Assembly: GCA_023213315.1 (NCBI GenBank) | Contig: JAKCPI010005540.1 | Location: 1-64,000, forward strand | From: Euborellia annulipes | Lineage: Eukaryota; Arthropoda; Insecta; Dermaptera; Anisolabididae | Length of the DNA: 64,000 nt | Reading direction: 5' to 3' | Notes under the pieces: model-generated | What the model saw: the letters and a program-made list of their open reading frames with translations, nothing else | Told to the model about the DNA's origin: nothing | The model's database searches: none | Translations under genes and position numbers: made by a program | Shown here: piece by piece, positions 23,359 to 34,959 of the stretch | Layout: each line of letters opens with the position of its first letter | Position numbering within the stretch: the stretch's first letter is position 1

Positions 23359-23560
23359 TTTATTTCTTTATTAAAGAACCCACAGCGTCATTTCGGTCAA
23401 CTACGCGACCATCTTCATAGCATAGTTTATTTCTTTATTAAAGAACCCGCATCGTCATTTCGGTCAACTATGCGACCATCTTCATAGCATAGTTTATTTC
23501 TTTATTAAAGAACCCACAGCGACGTTTCGGTTGACTATGCGACCATTTTCAAGACTTTTC
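23359..23560 (-). ncRNA. three tandem hammerhead-like units, 67-bp period
   Basis: The unit starting TTTATTTCTTTATTAAAGAACCC occurs at about 23359, 23426 and 23493. Minus-strand motifs end near 23384, 23451 and 23518: stem II GGUC/GACC, then GAAAUGACG in the first two and GAAACGUC in the third. The CUGAUGA box is only partly kept (AUGAAGA, UGAAAA). Tandem direct copies are a known PLE arrangement. Confidence 0.5.
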
Positions 23561-24271
23561 AGCCTGAATTATTTTAATTGCCCTTATCGACATCTTGCAA
23601 AACTTCTGAACTGTACTCGCCAGCAAATGTGAACGATTTTTGGGCAGTATTGAGTAATTTAGCTACCAAATTACGCTACTCATCAACATACTAACGTAGT
23701 GTGAACGGGACTTTACAATAAACCAGAAAATGTCCTAAGCAGATTGAGGAGTCTAAATGAAAAAGAAAAAAAACCGAATATATTTAGTTGCCCATGTCGA
23801 CGTTCCTTTTGGAGACCTCGCCTATCTCCAGGGCGTTTGTTATTCTTGCCTACCACAAACCCCATAAGTATCGTAGATTTACAATACCACCAATTTATTG
23901 ATCCACGGGCACACAGATGGTGGAGAAGGACTTGATTAAAAATAATGTTACTAGATATCTAGTTAAACTTTATTTTTTTTTATAAGGCAACGCAGTCAAT
24001 TTTCGATATAAGCAACAAGAGATTGTGAATTTGATTAAATACAAAATCCACCTACTTAGTTACAATTTAAAATCTAAAATTATGATTCCAAAACCAGGGT
24101 TGGAAAAAACCCGTTTTTTTTTTTAAAGCCCAACCCGTTTGGGGATTGTGTGATGTGTGATTTATCTTTTCTGCTCTAGTCAGTTACGCCCCCCTGGCCC
24201 CCCCTCGTCTTTGGCGAGCAAATGCATTTAATTTATTCTTGCTCACTGGTTTCGGCGAGCAATTGCAAAAT

Positions 24272-24514
24272 TTTAAAGTTTTAAATTCCCCTCTCTGACT
24301 TAAAGTTCTAAATTCACCTTTCTGACTTAAAGTTTTAAATTTCCCTTCCTAACTTGAAGTTTTAAATTTCCCTTTCTGACTTAAAGTTTTAAATTTCCCT
24401 CTCTGACTTAAAGTTTTAAATTTCCCTCTCTGACTTAAAGTTTTAAATTTCCCTCTCTGACTTCAAGTTTTAAATTTCCATTTCTGACTTAAAGTTTTAA
24501 ATTTCCCTCCCTAA
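24272..24514 (+). repeat. 27-bp minisatellite, about nine copies
   Basis: The unit AAAGTTTTAAATTTCCCTCT + CTGACTT is repeated about nine times with scattered single changes. The central copies are identical and the outer ones diverged, as expected for an array expanding from the middle. Confidence 0.9.
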
Positions 24515-24529
24515 ATCAACTTCCTGTAA

Positions 24530-25180
24530 ATCTGGCTAATCATAAATCAGAACAGGCACTTACACACAGGGACAGGAAGCCAGTGGCTAGCGCTTTATAT
24601 ATAGTAATGATGATATATATTTAATATATAAGTAAGAAAAAGTAAAAAGTCCGATGCCCAAATAACAGTGGGTTTTTTTAAATTGAAAAATAGAAAAAAA
24701 AAGGGGTTTTGCCCACCTGTAGAAATTCTATTCCAACCCTGTCCAAAACAGACTTTCACTTGAAACTCCTCATGTGTTAAAATGAAGTTGAAAGAAAAAA
24801 CTTTTATTGAGATTGATTTATTTTCCCTTCATTAATTATCATTATCTTTATGATAAATTTTCTCTAAATTTACAACTTTATCAAAACTAAGTTTTTTTTT
24901 CTTGTTATTAGCATTTTTATATATTTTAAGATTCTTATTATGATAATAGAATCATATTTTCTTCAATGATTTTACTTGTTTTTTATGAATGAATGAATTC
25001 AAATCAATTATTGAATCGCGATTCCCAGAAACGTTTTAAAGGGAATAATTTCCAGTTGTATTGATAATGGCCTGGCGTTAATTTTTATTGTTAACAACGT
25101 CTTCCATTTAATAAAATTCTCTGAATTGACTGAATTTAATGATTGATCCTATTGAATACGCTTTTTTCTCTTTTTGTTAC
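24530..25180. other. AT-rich intergenic, unassigned
   Basis: A short stretch near 24625-24700 resembles the AAGAAAAAGTAAAAAGT end of family A. Otherwise simple sequence. Confidence 0.35.
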
Positions 25181-25182
25181 AG

Positions 25183-26576
25183 ATAACTCTTCATCTTCAA
25201 GTAACATACATAAGAGGCTTCAAGGGGAGAAATTTGATAAAGGTTTAACCATATCCATATATACCAGGTATATATATTTTTTTCAATAAAAAGGGATATG
25301 TTGTAATTTCAATTTTGGATTTTGTAAACCAAATCAAGAAATATGAAATTTCTTAAAATGTTTTCAAATATCATCAACTTTTGATAAAGATCTAAATCCA
25401 AAATTGCAATTTAAAACATCTGAAACCGTTAAATATCGTCATAATAATGTAATTTATATACTGTACTTACTGTATATTAGAAAATTTTAAAAATAAAAAT
25501 TAAATTAAAAACACTAGGTTATGAGTTTCAAAGATTTTTTCCAATTGACGATATTTTTTCGCAAATCGCCCGCCCATTGTGTCTAAACTGATTTGCATTA
25601 TTCATTGTAATATTATAAATAAAATATAACTGAACACTATAATAAGGAATTTATGAATTCAAATTATTCATTTTTATTAAAAAAAAATTTAGATTGTATT
25701 ATGACTTACAGGGTACTAACCGAACAACCTTAACGCACGAAAGGTTCTCAAATGAATGTGCGACGTTAACATGTTGCTTTTGTCAAAATCATAACCTTAC
25801 TTTTTTATTAACCTACGCCATTAAACACGGCGTTAAGATTTGGCGTTAAAGTTTTTACTTACAGAATAGCATTTTAAAGCAAGGAGGTGTTAAAATGAAT
25901 TAACGCTGATTTCAGTTGTTAAAAATTAACTTTTTGCTTAGAGAATATATCCGATTAAAACTTAATATTTTTTAACACTTAAAGTACATTTCGACACTCG
26001 TATATATTATTATCAGAAGTGATTTTAAGTTTGCAGTAAACCTGAAAAGTATAGTTATAAAGTTTACGCAACACAATTTTAGACACAAAAAAACTAGAAC
26101 ACCCCCAGAGGGGTATATCTCTCAAAATAAATATAATAATAAATGATTAAATTTTCCACTTTAAACGATGATTTTATTTAAGCCATTTGGATACCAAATG
26201 GTTTAAATAAGAACTACAACGGGAAAAATTGAAATAAATTTGACAATATAATATCAATTTAAATGTATCCAAAATAAATGTTTTTTTTTTTGTTTTTTTT
26301 TTTTGTAAATCTAGGTTTTCATTATATTTTTAATGCCTTTTAGTTTAAAATCGTATTAATTTTTAATATATCTTTGAAACTTAGACTCTCGTGTTTTTAA
26401 TTTAATTAATTTTTTTTTTTTTTTTAATTTTTCAATACTTGAATGTTATTAAAATAAAATATACCCTAAGCTATAATGATATAAAGCGAAATAATCTCCT
26501 ATTTTTCTTTTTCAGCACGGCCAAGAGACAAAATGGGATAAGAAAATGGCGATTTGAGACTTGGCAGACCAAGTAG
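25183..26576 (+). CDS. two candidate terminal exons (25183-25267, 26516-26576)
   Basis: 25183-25267 lies between TTTTTGTTACAG and GTATAT and is open in a single frame (NSSSSSNIHKRLQGEKFDKG). 26516-26576 follows TTTTTCTTTTTCAG. Joined, AG+C makes a serine and the frame continues STAKRQNGIRKWRFETWQTK to a TAG. Phase agreement and good acceptors support them, but short length and unknown family keep confidence low. They would be the 3' end of a plus-strand gene with a large intron. Confidence 0.25.
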
Positions 26577-26699
26577 AAATGATTAGCGCGGGATTACTCC
26601 TATTTGTGATTAGATTACAGATTTTTTAAGAATTTTTCCAAGATAAAACAGTCCGCCGACCCCGCATCACGAGAATAATAATAGACAAAAAAAGAAGAA

Positions 26700-27430
26700 T
26701 AGAATACAAATTTTTAGATTTAGATTCTGATAATACGTGGAGAGCAGCCATCAACCATCGGCTTTTTCACATTATTTGTTGTTTTTGAAAATCAAAAAAA
26801 AAGCGATTTTGAACGATTTTAACGATTTGAGTCTAAATTTAAAAAATTTCGATCGTTGCGATTGTTCGTTCTCTCTGATCATTTTGGCGTTGCTATAAAA
26901 AATCTTTCTTTTTGTTCTCGTGGCTTTTTTGTTCTCAAAATTTGTTAATTTTTGTTGTAACCTTTGGTAAAGGAAAGTGTCTTGATATTTTTAATTTAAT
27001 TCTCTCTTACTCTTTCTACCTCATACCAACATGATTGTATTTTGTGTGTGTGTGTGTGTGTGTGGTATATTCAAAGATCTATTACTACATGATTAAAATG
27101 CAAATTCATATTTAATCAATTTGCTAATTGAGTTTAAGGAAAGTTGATTAGTTTTCGGAAGCAAGAACGGTTAAGAGGAGCTACTTTTGATACTTTCTTA
27201 ATTGTTTTATTTAAATATCCGATAAATAAATTAACTTTTTAAGATCCCTAATAAAAGCAAAAACTTTGGTGTTACGCCATCCCTCTGAGACAACATTTAT
27301 ACAGTTAAGAAAATTTCTTTTCTTTTTCATTTCGTGGACTTGAATAACGTCATACAAAATTAGTTTCTTTTTTATTTTTAATTTCATTTCTTTTTTGGCA
27401 TCGGAGGCCATTTAGATCCCGTATTTATTT
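26700..27430. other. AT-rich intergenic, unassigned
   Basis: Includes a (GT)n microsatellite at about 27041-27063 and, just upstream at 26640-26700, a scrap of SINE S2 (CCGCCGACCCCGCATCACG). No gene seen. Confidence 0.4.
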
Positions 27431-27900
27431 AGTTTTTTTATGATCATAATACAATTGTTAATATCATGCTATAACAATCGGATGCTGCTTCTTTTATTTT
27501 GTCCATGTCTTTTTCAAAACATGCTATTTTAGTATTTTCGAAATCAAAATCGTGCTTGTGATCGATGGCATGGATAGAGAGGGTTTAGTTTAAGCCGTTG
27601 GTGAACAATTGACGAGGCATGTTCTCGAACTCTTATATTTAATGGCCTCATTGTTCCCTCCAAAGTAGATGTGTGGCTTTTTTGCAGCTTTACATTGATT
27701 GCAGTCAATTTTGTATACAAGTTCTTTTTGTTCAAATTTGTCTTTTTTCTCTTTAATTGAGTACAATGGACGAAGTATTTTTTTCACTTTTTACTGCCTT
27801 GTTTTTTAAATATCCTTAAAATTCTCTCTGATAAGTCAGGAATGAAATTTATCAATGATGAGTAGAAACGGCCGGAGGAACATTCAAATTAGGATAAAAA
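27430..27900 (-). pseudogene. Penelope-like element C-terminal fragment (GIY-YIG region)
   Basis: Two overlapping minus-strand frames together read through a PLE C-terminus: a linker FIPDLSERILRIFKKQGSKK, then ELVYKIDCNQCK (zinc-binding C-x2-C with the GIY strand as VYKI), a region equivalent to YIG-T-R (GGTMRPLNIRVREH, catalytic arginine context kept), and a tail FENTKIACFEKDMDKIKEA. One frameshift separates the frames, and the reverse transcriptase portion is missing. In intact PLEs this endonuclease nicks the target for integration. Here it is a fossil. Confidence 0.8.
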
Positions 27901-28114
27901 GGAAGTTACTTCCGGAAGTCAGGTGTTGTGAAATTTATCGATCCATATTTTTTGATTGTTGTTGAATCCCTCTCTTCTGATACTTTATTTTTATTTCTAT
28001 TATTAATTAGATTTTTTTCCTATGCTTTTCGTATAACCGTTTGAACATCTTTCTAAAAAACTATGAAAACCTGATTAAAAGAACGGAAGCGAAGCCCACG
28101 GCGGTGTGGCTAGT

Positions 28115-28237
28115 TTTATTAATATATTGGCGGAAATTAAATATATCTCAACACAACACTGATGTGACAAGCACACTTACCTTCGGTAATCGAAAGTTGT
28201 GTGCTGTGTGCGACCAGTCACACCAGATTTTTTTAAA
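28115..28237 (+). repeat. family A terminal-hairpin fragment
   Basis: Has TTAAATATATCTCAACACA, a shortened left stem and CTTCGGTAATCGAAAGTTGTG...ACCAGTCACACCAGATTTTTTT. Confidence 0.65.
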
Positions 28238-28658
28238 ATTATTTCGTAGTCATTTTCAAAGTTAAAATTAAATATAACAGACCATCTAGTCGAAAAATTT
28301 ACAAAGCTTTGGAATGTATGGTATGTTTGAGAAAATATTCCAGCAAATTTTTAATCAGGTGTTATTTCCAAATATTTCGGAGACCTATTTGCACTTCTTC
28401 AGTGGATTTCAGCTCTTTCAACACGTATGTCCTTTACAATTAAAACGCTTGGAACCATGGGCGTATCCAGCTCAAAACGGAAAGCGGGAACTTTTCACTC
28501 GCAGTTTTTACAGATGGCGTGAATTTTTCAATTTTTTTATTTCAAGTTTGTAAGGGAGGCTGCCCCCTCCCCCCCCTGGAAACACCCATGCTTGAAAGTG
28601 ACCATATTTCTCGTCTGACAATCATCAAATATTATTATTATTATTTATTTATTTCTTC

Positions 28659-28907
28659 TCGCTCAGGGGCCCACATCTTGTGGGTACGTGGATGGCGACC
28701 ACGAGCTGCCCGAGCTGGGACAGGCAGCCCTTCAGTTCTTTGTATGTCTGTCCCTTCCTTCCTCTTTTCAACTGGTGTCAGACCGAGCGACGGGCCGACC
28801 TGTCCTATTTCTTCCGGTTGCAAAAATCCATGATAGGGTTGGAGGGAGGAAGCGAGGTCCGCCGACCCCGCATCGCGGGAATAAGGCGAGGACAGAAGAA
28901 GAAGAAG
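28659..28907 (+). mobile_element. SINE S2, full-length copy in a LINE tail
   Basis: 249 bp starting TCGCTCAGGGGCCCACATC and ending in GAAGAAGAAG. It is flanked by the exact 16-bp duplication ATTTATTTATTTCTTC (28643-28658 and 28908-28923). The 3' repetitive tail and long target duplication show LINE-type mobilisation. The promoter class is unclear: I do not find convincing tRNA A/B boxes. Frames inside it are not genes. The target is the 3' tail of the LINE fragment at 28924-29311. Confidence 0.85.
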
Positions 28908-28923
28908 ATTTATTTATTTCTTC

Positions 28924-29311
28924 CATAGACACTCGAAAGTGCGTGGAATCGTCAGAATATACAGAACCATATACATAAAATAAAAAACATCAAATCACAA
29001 CAATAAATTGTCTTCAATGAAAAGAATTCTTCAATTGAGTATAATTGGTTTTCTTCTAGGATCTTCTTTAACTTTCTCTTGAATGCAAATATATTTTTTG
29101 CCGCTTTTAGTTCTTTGGGATGAGCATTAAAGATCCTGGGACCCAGATTTCTCCCCCACCGCCAGTCTACTTCTCTCCATTCTAATGTCATCCTTCCTTC
29201 TAGTGTTGAAGAAATGGATATTCTTGAATGAGCATGAGAATAATTTAAAGAATTGCTTATAGGTCTTCGAAATTTTTGGATATAACACCTTGCCTTGGAT
29301 TTATTAAACAT
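28924..29311 (-). pseudogene. 3' end of a LINE (non-LTR retrotransposon) ORF2
   Basis: The minus-strand frame contains NLGPRIFNAHPKELK and FKRKLKKILEENQLYSIEEF, the conserved C-terminus seen in many arthropod LINE polyproteins (pattern: G-x-R-x-F-N-x-L-P ... F-K-x-x-L-K ... F-Y-S-x-x-E-F). Only about 120 residues remain; reverse transcriptase and endonuclease are absent, as is usual for 5'-truncated insertions. The 3' tail on the minus strand was an (AAATA)-like repeat that became the target of SINE S2. Confidence 0.75.
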
Positions 29312-29619
29312 TTGCTGAAAATTTAGCGTTTTTTTCTCAACTTAAGGAGAATTAAATATTAGTATCTCAGTTCAAAAAATTAAATATTATGGTAATTTTG
29401 AAAGAACCATAGTAATAGCAAACCAAGGAAAAGGAGAAGGGGTCATTGAAAGTGATAGAATTTCAAATAAAAAGATATTCCTGGATAGACTAATTATTTA
29501 TCTTTTTCAATAAAAATTCGTGGAAGATTATTGGGTTTGTTTCTGATATAGGCGAATCAAGAATAAAACAATATAAAGAAAGAAAAACAAATATAAAGAA
29601 AAGTGATTCAATTGTTGGA

Positions 29620-29770
29620 ATCTTTGTATAAATTCTATAACTCTATTTTGAGGATCTGTTAAAAAAATTGAGTTCGTTTCTGGAAAGATTTCATAAAAGT
29701 TTTGAACATAAAGGTGAATTAAAACAATTTGGAATTAATAATGCCAAAAATGGTATTTTTGGACTCAGGG
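29620..29770 (-). pseudogene. LRR-gene fragment, inverted copy of 35590-35740
   Basis: Minus strand reads NLYEI and ETNSIFLTDPQN, the same as the plus-strand LRR pseudogene at 35590 onward, then stops. It adjoins a family B end (TACGAGAAAGTAAAAAA, 29820-29840). Confidence 0.6.
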
Positions 29771-30657
29771 AGGCCTAAAACGTGGAGAAACATCAAAATC
29801 TCGAAGTCGAATTTTTTTACGATATACGAGAAAGTAAAAAAAGATAAAAAAAAAAGTCACCCCCCCCCGTCATTTCTCTTTTAAGGTTTGAACCAGATTG
29901 AAGGGAAAAAATAAATTAAACAGGAGAGAGAATGAGAAAAGAAAAGAGGGATTTTTAATTAACAGTCTGTATAATTTTAATTACATATTCATAAAAGAAT
30001 CTTTCTATTTAGGCATAAAACCCAGTATATGTGCGTGGGCGTGCAAGGAAAGGTGTTTTTTTTTTATTTTATATTTTCTTCTCTGATGAATTTAAAAAGA
30101 AGAAATGGGCTAGAAATTTTTATATAAAACAGGGAGGTGGGAGTGAATAAGGTTGTTTGAAGGAGTGGGGGTGGCAAAAAGAGGGGAGAAATTGTGTGGA
30201 TATTGAAAATAGTAAACATTGCTTTATAGGACACAATACAATTTTGTTTTCAATTTCCTCGTGTTTTTGAAAGTTTTTCTTAGATATTTCTTCTTTGTTT
30301 TATAGTTTTGTTATATATTTAAACATTTGAAATAGTTTTTAATGATTTAATTTGTATTTCTTGTTTTTTTAGATTTTAAGCCTAGGTTAGGTATAGGTTA
30401 TAGATAGTTGTTTTGTTGAAGAATTCTTGATTTTGTGTGTTTTTATTTTATTTTTATTTTTAAAAATAATTAACATGGATGATCTGATATGAATGATGAA
30501 ACACCTATAAAAACAAGTAAAAGACAGCAAAATTAAGAGGAATCTGGGAAAAATTTTCTTTCTACAACCCCCTAAAAGTTATTTTGATGAGAAAAATCAG
30601 GTATTTTTTTTTTATCATAACAAGTGTCAAAACTACCAGTCATATTTATATATAGTC

Positions 30658-30815
30658 AGTTTTTTTTTTTTTAAACATCCACACTTTGTTTTCTCATTCA
30701 CACTCACATTAACACTCACATTCACACAGTCTTTTCGGAACTTAGGATTTAAGATTTTAACGATATCGTATTTTTAATAATATATCTATTGGGGGTCCAG
30801 GATTTCTATATATCA
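30658..30815 (-). mobile_element. SINE S1 fragment
   Basis: T-run, CACTCACATT tract, GTCTTTTCGGAACTTAGG and ATATCTATTGGGGGTCCAGG match S1. The tRNA-like head is missing. Confidence 0.7.
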
Positions 30816-31502
30816 GTTAATTGATAAATTTATCATACTAAACAAAATATTTTTGTATATAAATTATGAGATTTATATTAATTTTTAATATTAATATTTT
30901 TGGTAATTAATTTAAATATATTAATAAATATATTTTTTGTTTATATTTTATTTTTGTAAATTTTTCATTAAACTAATGATAATTTCTTTTAATTGACTAA
31001 TCAACAGATTAGGAAGAGAATGATTGCGCAACATTTAATTTTTTTATACATATATGATATCAAAACACTGGGTGAAATAAAATAATTTTAAAGAGTTTTC
31101 CTTCATGAGAAAATTTTTGCTCCATAATTTTCCAAAAAAGGCGAAATTTGATGATATATTAACATTACGTTCAATGGAAAATCAATGTTTTCATCTTTCA
31201 ATATGGGGTGTGATCATTTAGGCGACAACTTTTATTAAATCCTCCTATCTGATTAAAACGAACATTACTATTATAATATAATACGATGTCTTTTTATATT
31301 TTTTAATAATAAATTCTAAGCATATTCTGCTCAAGTAGCGTAAAAAGTAAAAGATAAATATATTATTTTTTTTTTAATGTGGAGTAGTACTAATTTAAAT
31401 ATTCAATAAAAATTCGTGGAAGATTATTGAGTTTGTTTTTGATATAGGCGAATCAAAAATAAAACAATATTTTTTTTTTAGGTAGGATTTATTGGCTTGC
31501 GA

Positions 31503-31545
31503 CTGCAGCTACAGTTTCGAGGTCTTACTACTCATCGTCAGGCCT
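31503..31545 (-). ncRNA. hammerhead-like motif, left partner
   Basis: Minus strand: GCCUGACGA, a GAG...CUC stem II, GAAACUGUAGC. The inverted partner is at 34963-35002, at the junction of the large inverted duplication. The core is altered at one base of CUGAUGA and at the cleavage triplet. Confidence 0.5.
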
Positions 31546-31559
31546 ATGAACAGAAATTA

Positions 31560-32310
31560 TTTTTTATTTAGGCATCAGTCAGATAGCAACTTGTCTTTCT
31601 TTAATTTTATTTACATTATTAAAAAGGCCCTCTATACATTATTAAAGTGAAACTTTTATTATATCCTCTCAAAATTTTTGCTCTTCTATCAGCATGTGCG
31701 TTACAAGTGACGTCAAGAGCCGTGACGCTACAATTTTGTTTTATAAAGTTAATAAATTATGTTATCCAATACTGTTAATTTTTTTATTTTTTATTTTTAT
31801 ATATTTTATCTAAAAATCCCATCACTCCTTATCTTTTAATTTTCAGAGGAGAGATGCTTGAAAGAATTTTTGGATGACAATATGTCAGTTACAATATCAG
31901 GAATCTTTTAAAAATAGAAAAAATGTAGCCAGAACTCAGCGTTGTAGGTGTATTTTTAAAACTGGAAAAAAAACCTATTTTTATTTTTCTTATTTTTAAA
32001 TTCATACATATTGATCTGATACAGACTTTTCCCTATTTAAAAATGATTAGATGTTTAATTAAAAAATTTAATTTAGAGAAGTTATTCAGAGATCCTTATT
32101 CTTAAAATATTTCGGCCTTCAGATGGTCCTAATTCCTGTTGCCTGTGTAATGGTATTAATGTGCTGACTATTTTCTGAAATATAATTAGTTGCACTCTGA
32201 AGGTTTTGACTACGTGGTTAAAAGTATACATTTTAATTATAAAGATCAATTTTATTTATGGAAAAAATAGCGATCGAGATTAACTTTCTATTTGGTTTAT
32301 AAATATGTAT
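31560..32310. other. AT-rich intergenic, unassigned
   Basis: A block CTTCTATCAGCATGTGCGTTACA...GACGTCAAGAGCCGTGACG near 31680-31730 recurs near 63368-63420, so it is a dispersed repeat. No gene. Confidence 0.4.
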
Positions 32311-32319
32311 GTACTTTTT

Positions 32320-32600
32320 CAGGGGCTTATTTAGGGGGGGGCGAGGGGTCCCCCCCCTCAAAATTTCCCAAACACATATACATTTATAAGGATATTCAAA
32401 AATCAGCGCAACTAATTTTTCGCAGGATTCTCTGGAAAACTTTGGTTCTGCAAAAGAAAAAATGTTCCGCAAAAATTTCGTGTGAAAAAAAAATTTAGTT
32501 TCTTAAAAAAAAAAATTTCCGCAGAAAAATTTTCGAGTTCGGGCCCCCCCCACGTAAGAGAAATTTCTGTGTGCGCCCCTAGTCATACCAGATTTTTAAT
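32320..32600. repeat. G-tract dispersed repeat fused to a family A end
   Basis: Starts CAGGGGCTTATTTAGGGG with a long G/C tract and ends near GTGCGCCCCTAGTCATACCAGATTTTT. The first part is related to 63010-63085; the last part resembles the family A terminus. Confidence 0.5.
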
Positions 32601-32779
32601 TATATTATTTAAATTTCATTTAAATTATTATAAATTGTTTTGCTTTTCTTGAGATAAAGTAATCTCAATGACCTCGGTTTTAATTTGAAATGTTTAAATA
32701 AAAATAAATTAATTGAATTTACGGAATTCCTCAAACCGTGTATTATGTTTAATTATTATTGAACACTTGGCCTGAGAAA

Positions 32780-32815
32780 TTCCCTTTTTCCGACCGAAAT
32801 GTCGTTGTGATTATT
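32780..32815 (+). ncRNA. degenerate hammerhead-like motif
   Basis: GGCCUGAGAAA...CCGACCGAAAUGUCG: recognisable boxes but poor stem II and mutated core. Another scrap (GACCGAAATGTCGGTCATCAGG) lies at 33061-33082. Confidence 0.3.
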
Positions 32816-33105
32816 TTATTTAAATTATTAGATTATTATTTCTAGGTTAGTTTAAATTTTATTATTTGATAAGTTAAATTTAATTTTTATTTGTTTAAAA
32901 GTTTATTGTTCATTTAAATTCTTTTAATATTATTTATGTGGCAAGAAAATCGAGTGAGTTGAGCTTAACTGTTAGAGATATATGTTAATTTGGTTGAGTC
33001 CGGATTGATGTCTTCGGCGGCGATGTTGTAGTTTGGCTCGACGAAGGCAGCTTCCTTGTAGACCGAAATGTCGGTCATCAGGATGTCAGAACTCGGTGTA
33101 GGAAG

Positions 33106-33361
33106 CAGTGGCGGATCCAGAGGTGTTTCTCGGGGGAGGGGGGGGGTAATCTGGAGTGACTGGTCGCACAGCACACATTTTTTTCCTTAATTTCGGTAAT
33201 TTAAAGGCCCATTCTGTACTTGTTGGCCAGAATATAAATACAAATCAAATTTTTAAGTATTAATTTTTAAAATTTTACATTAAAAATACATTTTTTTTTC
33301 GAAATCTCAGGGGGGAGGGTAATTACCCCCTTTACCCCCCCCCCCCTTGTATCCGCCCTTG
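33106..33361. mobile_element. short non-autonomous hAT-type element with 8-bp target duplication
   Basis: Begins CAGTGGCGGATCCAGAGG and ends TATCCGCCCTTG. It is flanked by GTAGGAAG at 33098-33105 and 33362-33369. Same family as 4028-4302, with G-runs, the GTGACTGGTCGCACAGCACACA block and AAATCAAATTTTTAAGTATT. Confidence 0.9.
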
Positions 33362-33369
33362 GTAGGAAG

Positions 33370-34250
33370 TCAACTCGCAGATTCTTTGATTGTTGATTAG
33401 ATTGTTGTTTAGTTTAATTGTTTAGTTATTTAATTGTTGTATTTTTCTTTTTCTTCTTTCTTGGTTCTTTTGTTCTTTTCTTCGTTTCTTCGTTCTTCGT
33501 TTATTTTAAATATTATTTATTTATTTATTTTTTTTAATGAATTTAATTATTTTGTTTGTTTTATTATATTTTTTAATTATTTAATTGTGTATAAATGGAG
33601 CTCGCAGTTCTCTTTGCTCTTCCTTTCATAGTCGAATTTTCTCCCTAGCCTGACGTCAACTTCGTTATTTGTCCTTCTGCTTCGAGTTCCAAAAGTAACC
33701 AATTTTTGATATCTCTGCACTTTTGACTTGTTAATTATTAAATTGCTCATACCACTCGAAATTTAATGCCAAATAACAAAATTTTGATTTCCTCAATATT
33801 AACTCACTCTCACTTTTTAGAAAATTAGTTTAACCTTTGATTTTCTTGCCATTGACTTAAAAAATATCATTTTTCTGATTATCAGTTCACTCTTATCATT
33901 TTCTTTTTAAATTAATTATTTTAATATTTCCTAGAATTGTATAGTTAGGTGATCTTTTCTATGGACCATTAATATATATATTTTTGTTGGAAATTGAAAT
34001 TAGTAATTAAGTTGAAGGTGTGAAGGTCAAGTCAGTCCAAATGATTTGAAAATGAAAATGCAATATATTATTATTAAAATAATTATAATTATTCTCGAAA
34101 CGTTCTTATAAAAAACCTCAAGAAAATAATGGCGAAATAAACTTTTTAGACTCAAAACAAATTTATTTGTAAAAGCGTATATATTTACCTGAGTTTTGGC
34201 TTTACAATTATTAGTTGTTTTTAATTATATGGTCTGAAGAATATAAGTAT
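33370..34250. other. AT-rich intergenic, unassigned
   Basis: TTC/TTTA-rich simple sequence; no coding region that I can support. Confidence 0.4.
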
Positions 34251-34253
34251 AAT

Positions 34254-34920
34254 TTTTACTTTCTCTTACCTATGTATATATGTAATATATATATATAGAG
34301 AGAAAGTATTGGATTCATGTCAAAAATTCGATGTCGAGATTTTGATGGATATACACGTTTTGAGGTCCCCTGAATCCAAAAAAGTGGTTTTCGCGACATG
34401 GTCTGTCTGTCTGTCTGTCTGTGTGTGTTCAATTTTAAGCATGAAGGAATTGAGCTAGGAGGTTGAAATTTTATATTTAAGTTAGGCACTCTCCTAGGGC
34501 GTGAAAATAAGCTTTTAATCAAAATCGACCAAAGAGTACTAGTACTTTACTGATGTACTTTTTCAGTTTTTTTCGGTTTTCTCAAAATTCGCTCTAACGA
34601 TTTTGATTAAAATTCAAAAATCATTTATTTTTTAGGTGCTCTTTCAAATGTATATTCTGATTTTGCTCTCAAAATTGTTTGAAGACCACTTTACTCTTGT
34701 ATTTCATAGGGAAGATAGGAGAAATGGTTGCCATGGTAACAAAATATAAATATTTTCCCATACTTATAAATTTTACATCTTGAATTCAATTGTACCCTAC
34801 TGTCGGAAACTAAATACATGTCGACACGAAAAATCTGGTGTGACAAGCACAGAACACAACTTTCGATTACCGAAGGTAAGAGAAAGTTGTGTGCTGTGCG
34901 CCAGTCACACCAGATTTTTT
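34254..34920 (+). repeat. family A repeat, full-length copy
   Basis: Both end hairpins, a (TGTC)n microsatellite, the GTACTAGTAC block and CCATGGTAAC block are all present in the standard order. Confidence 0.8.
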
Positions 34921-34959
34921 TATTAAGCACGTGATCTAGTTACATTTTTATTCTCTGTT

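Larger units (their letters stand above)
29620..31560. repeat. left arm of large inverted duplication
   Basis: Sequences 29620-30130 and 31250-31560 recur in inverted orientation at 35225-35720 and 34960-35225. A 62-codon frame at 29898-30086 is repeated without an amino-acid change at 35257-35445 on the other strand. The left arm holds an extra 1.1 kb (30130-31250) missing on the right. It includes a minus-strand LRR fragment (29620-29770) and a SINE S1 fragment (30658-30815). Confidence 0.8.

Noticed and set aside
24272..24514. Regularly spaced repeat suggestive of a CRISPR array
   Set aside because: Units are contiguous 27-bp copies without spacers, in a eukaryotic setting; it is a minisatellite.
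28519..28978. Several overlapping open frames with Trp/Arg/Pro-rich peptides, repeated near 47672-48038
   Set aside because: They lie inside SINE S2 copies in different frames and are by-products of its GC-rich sequence.
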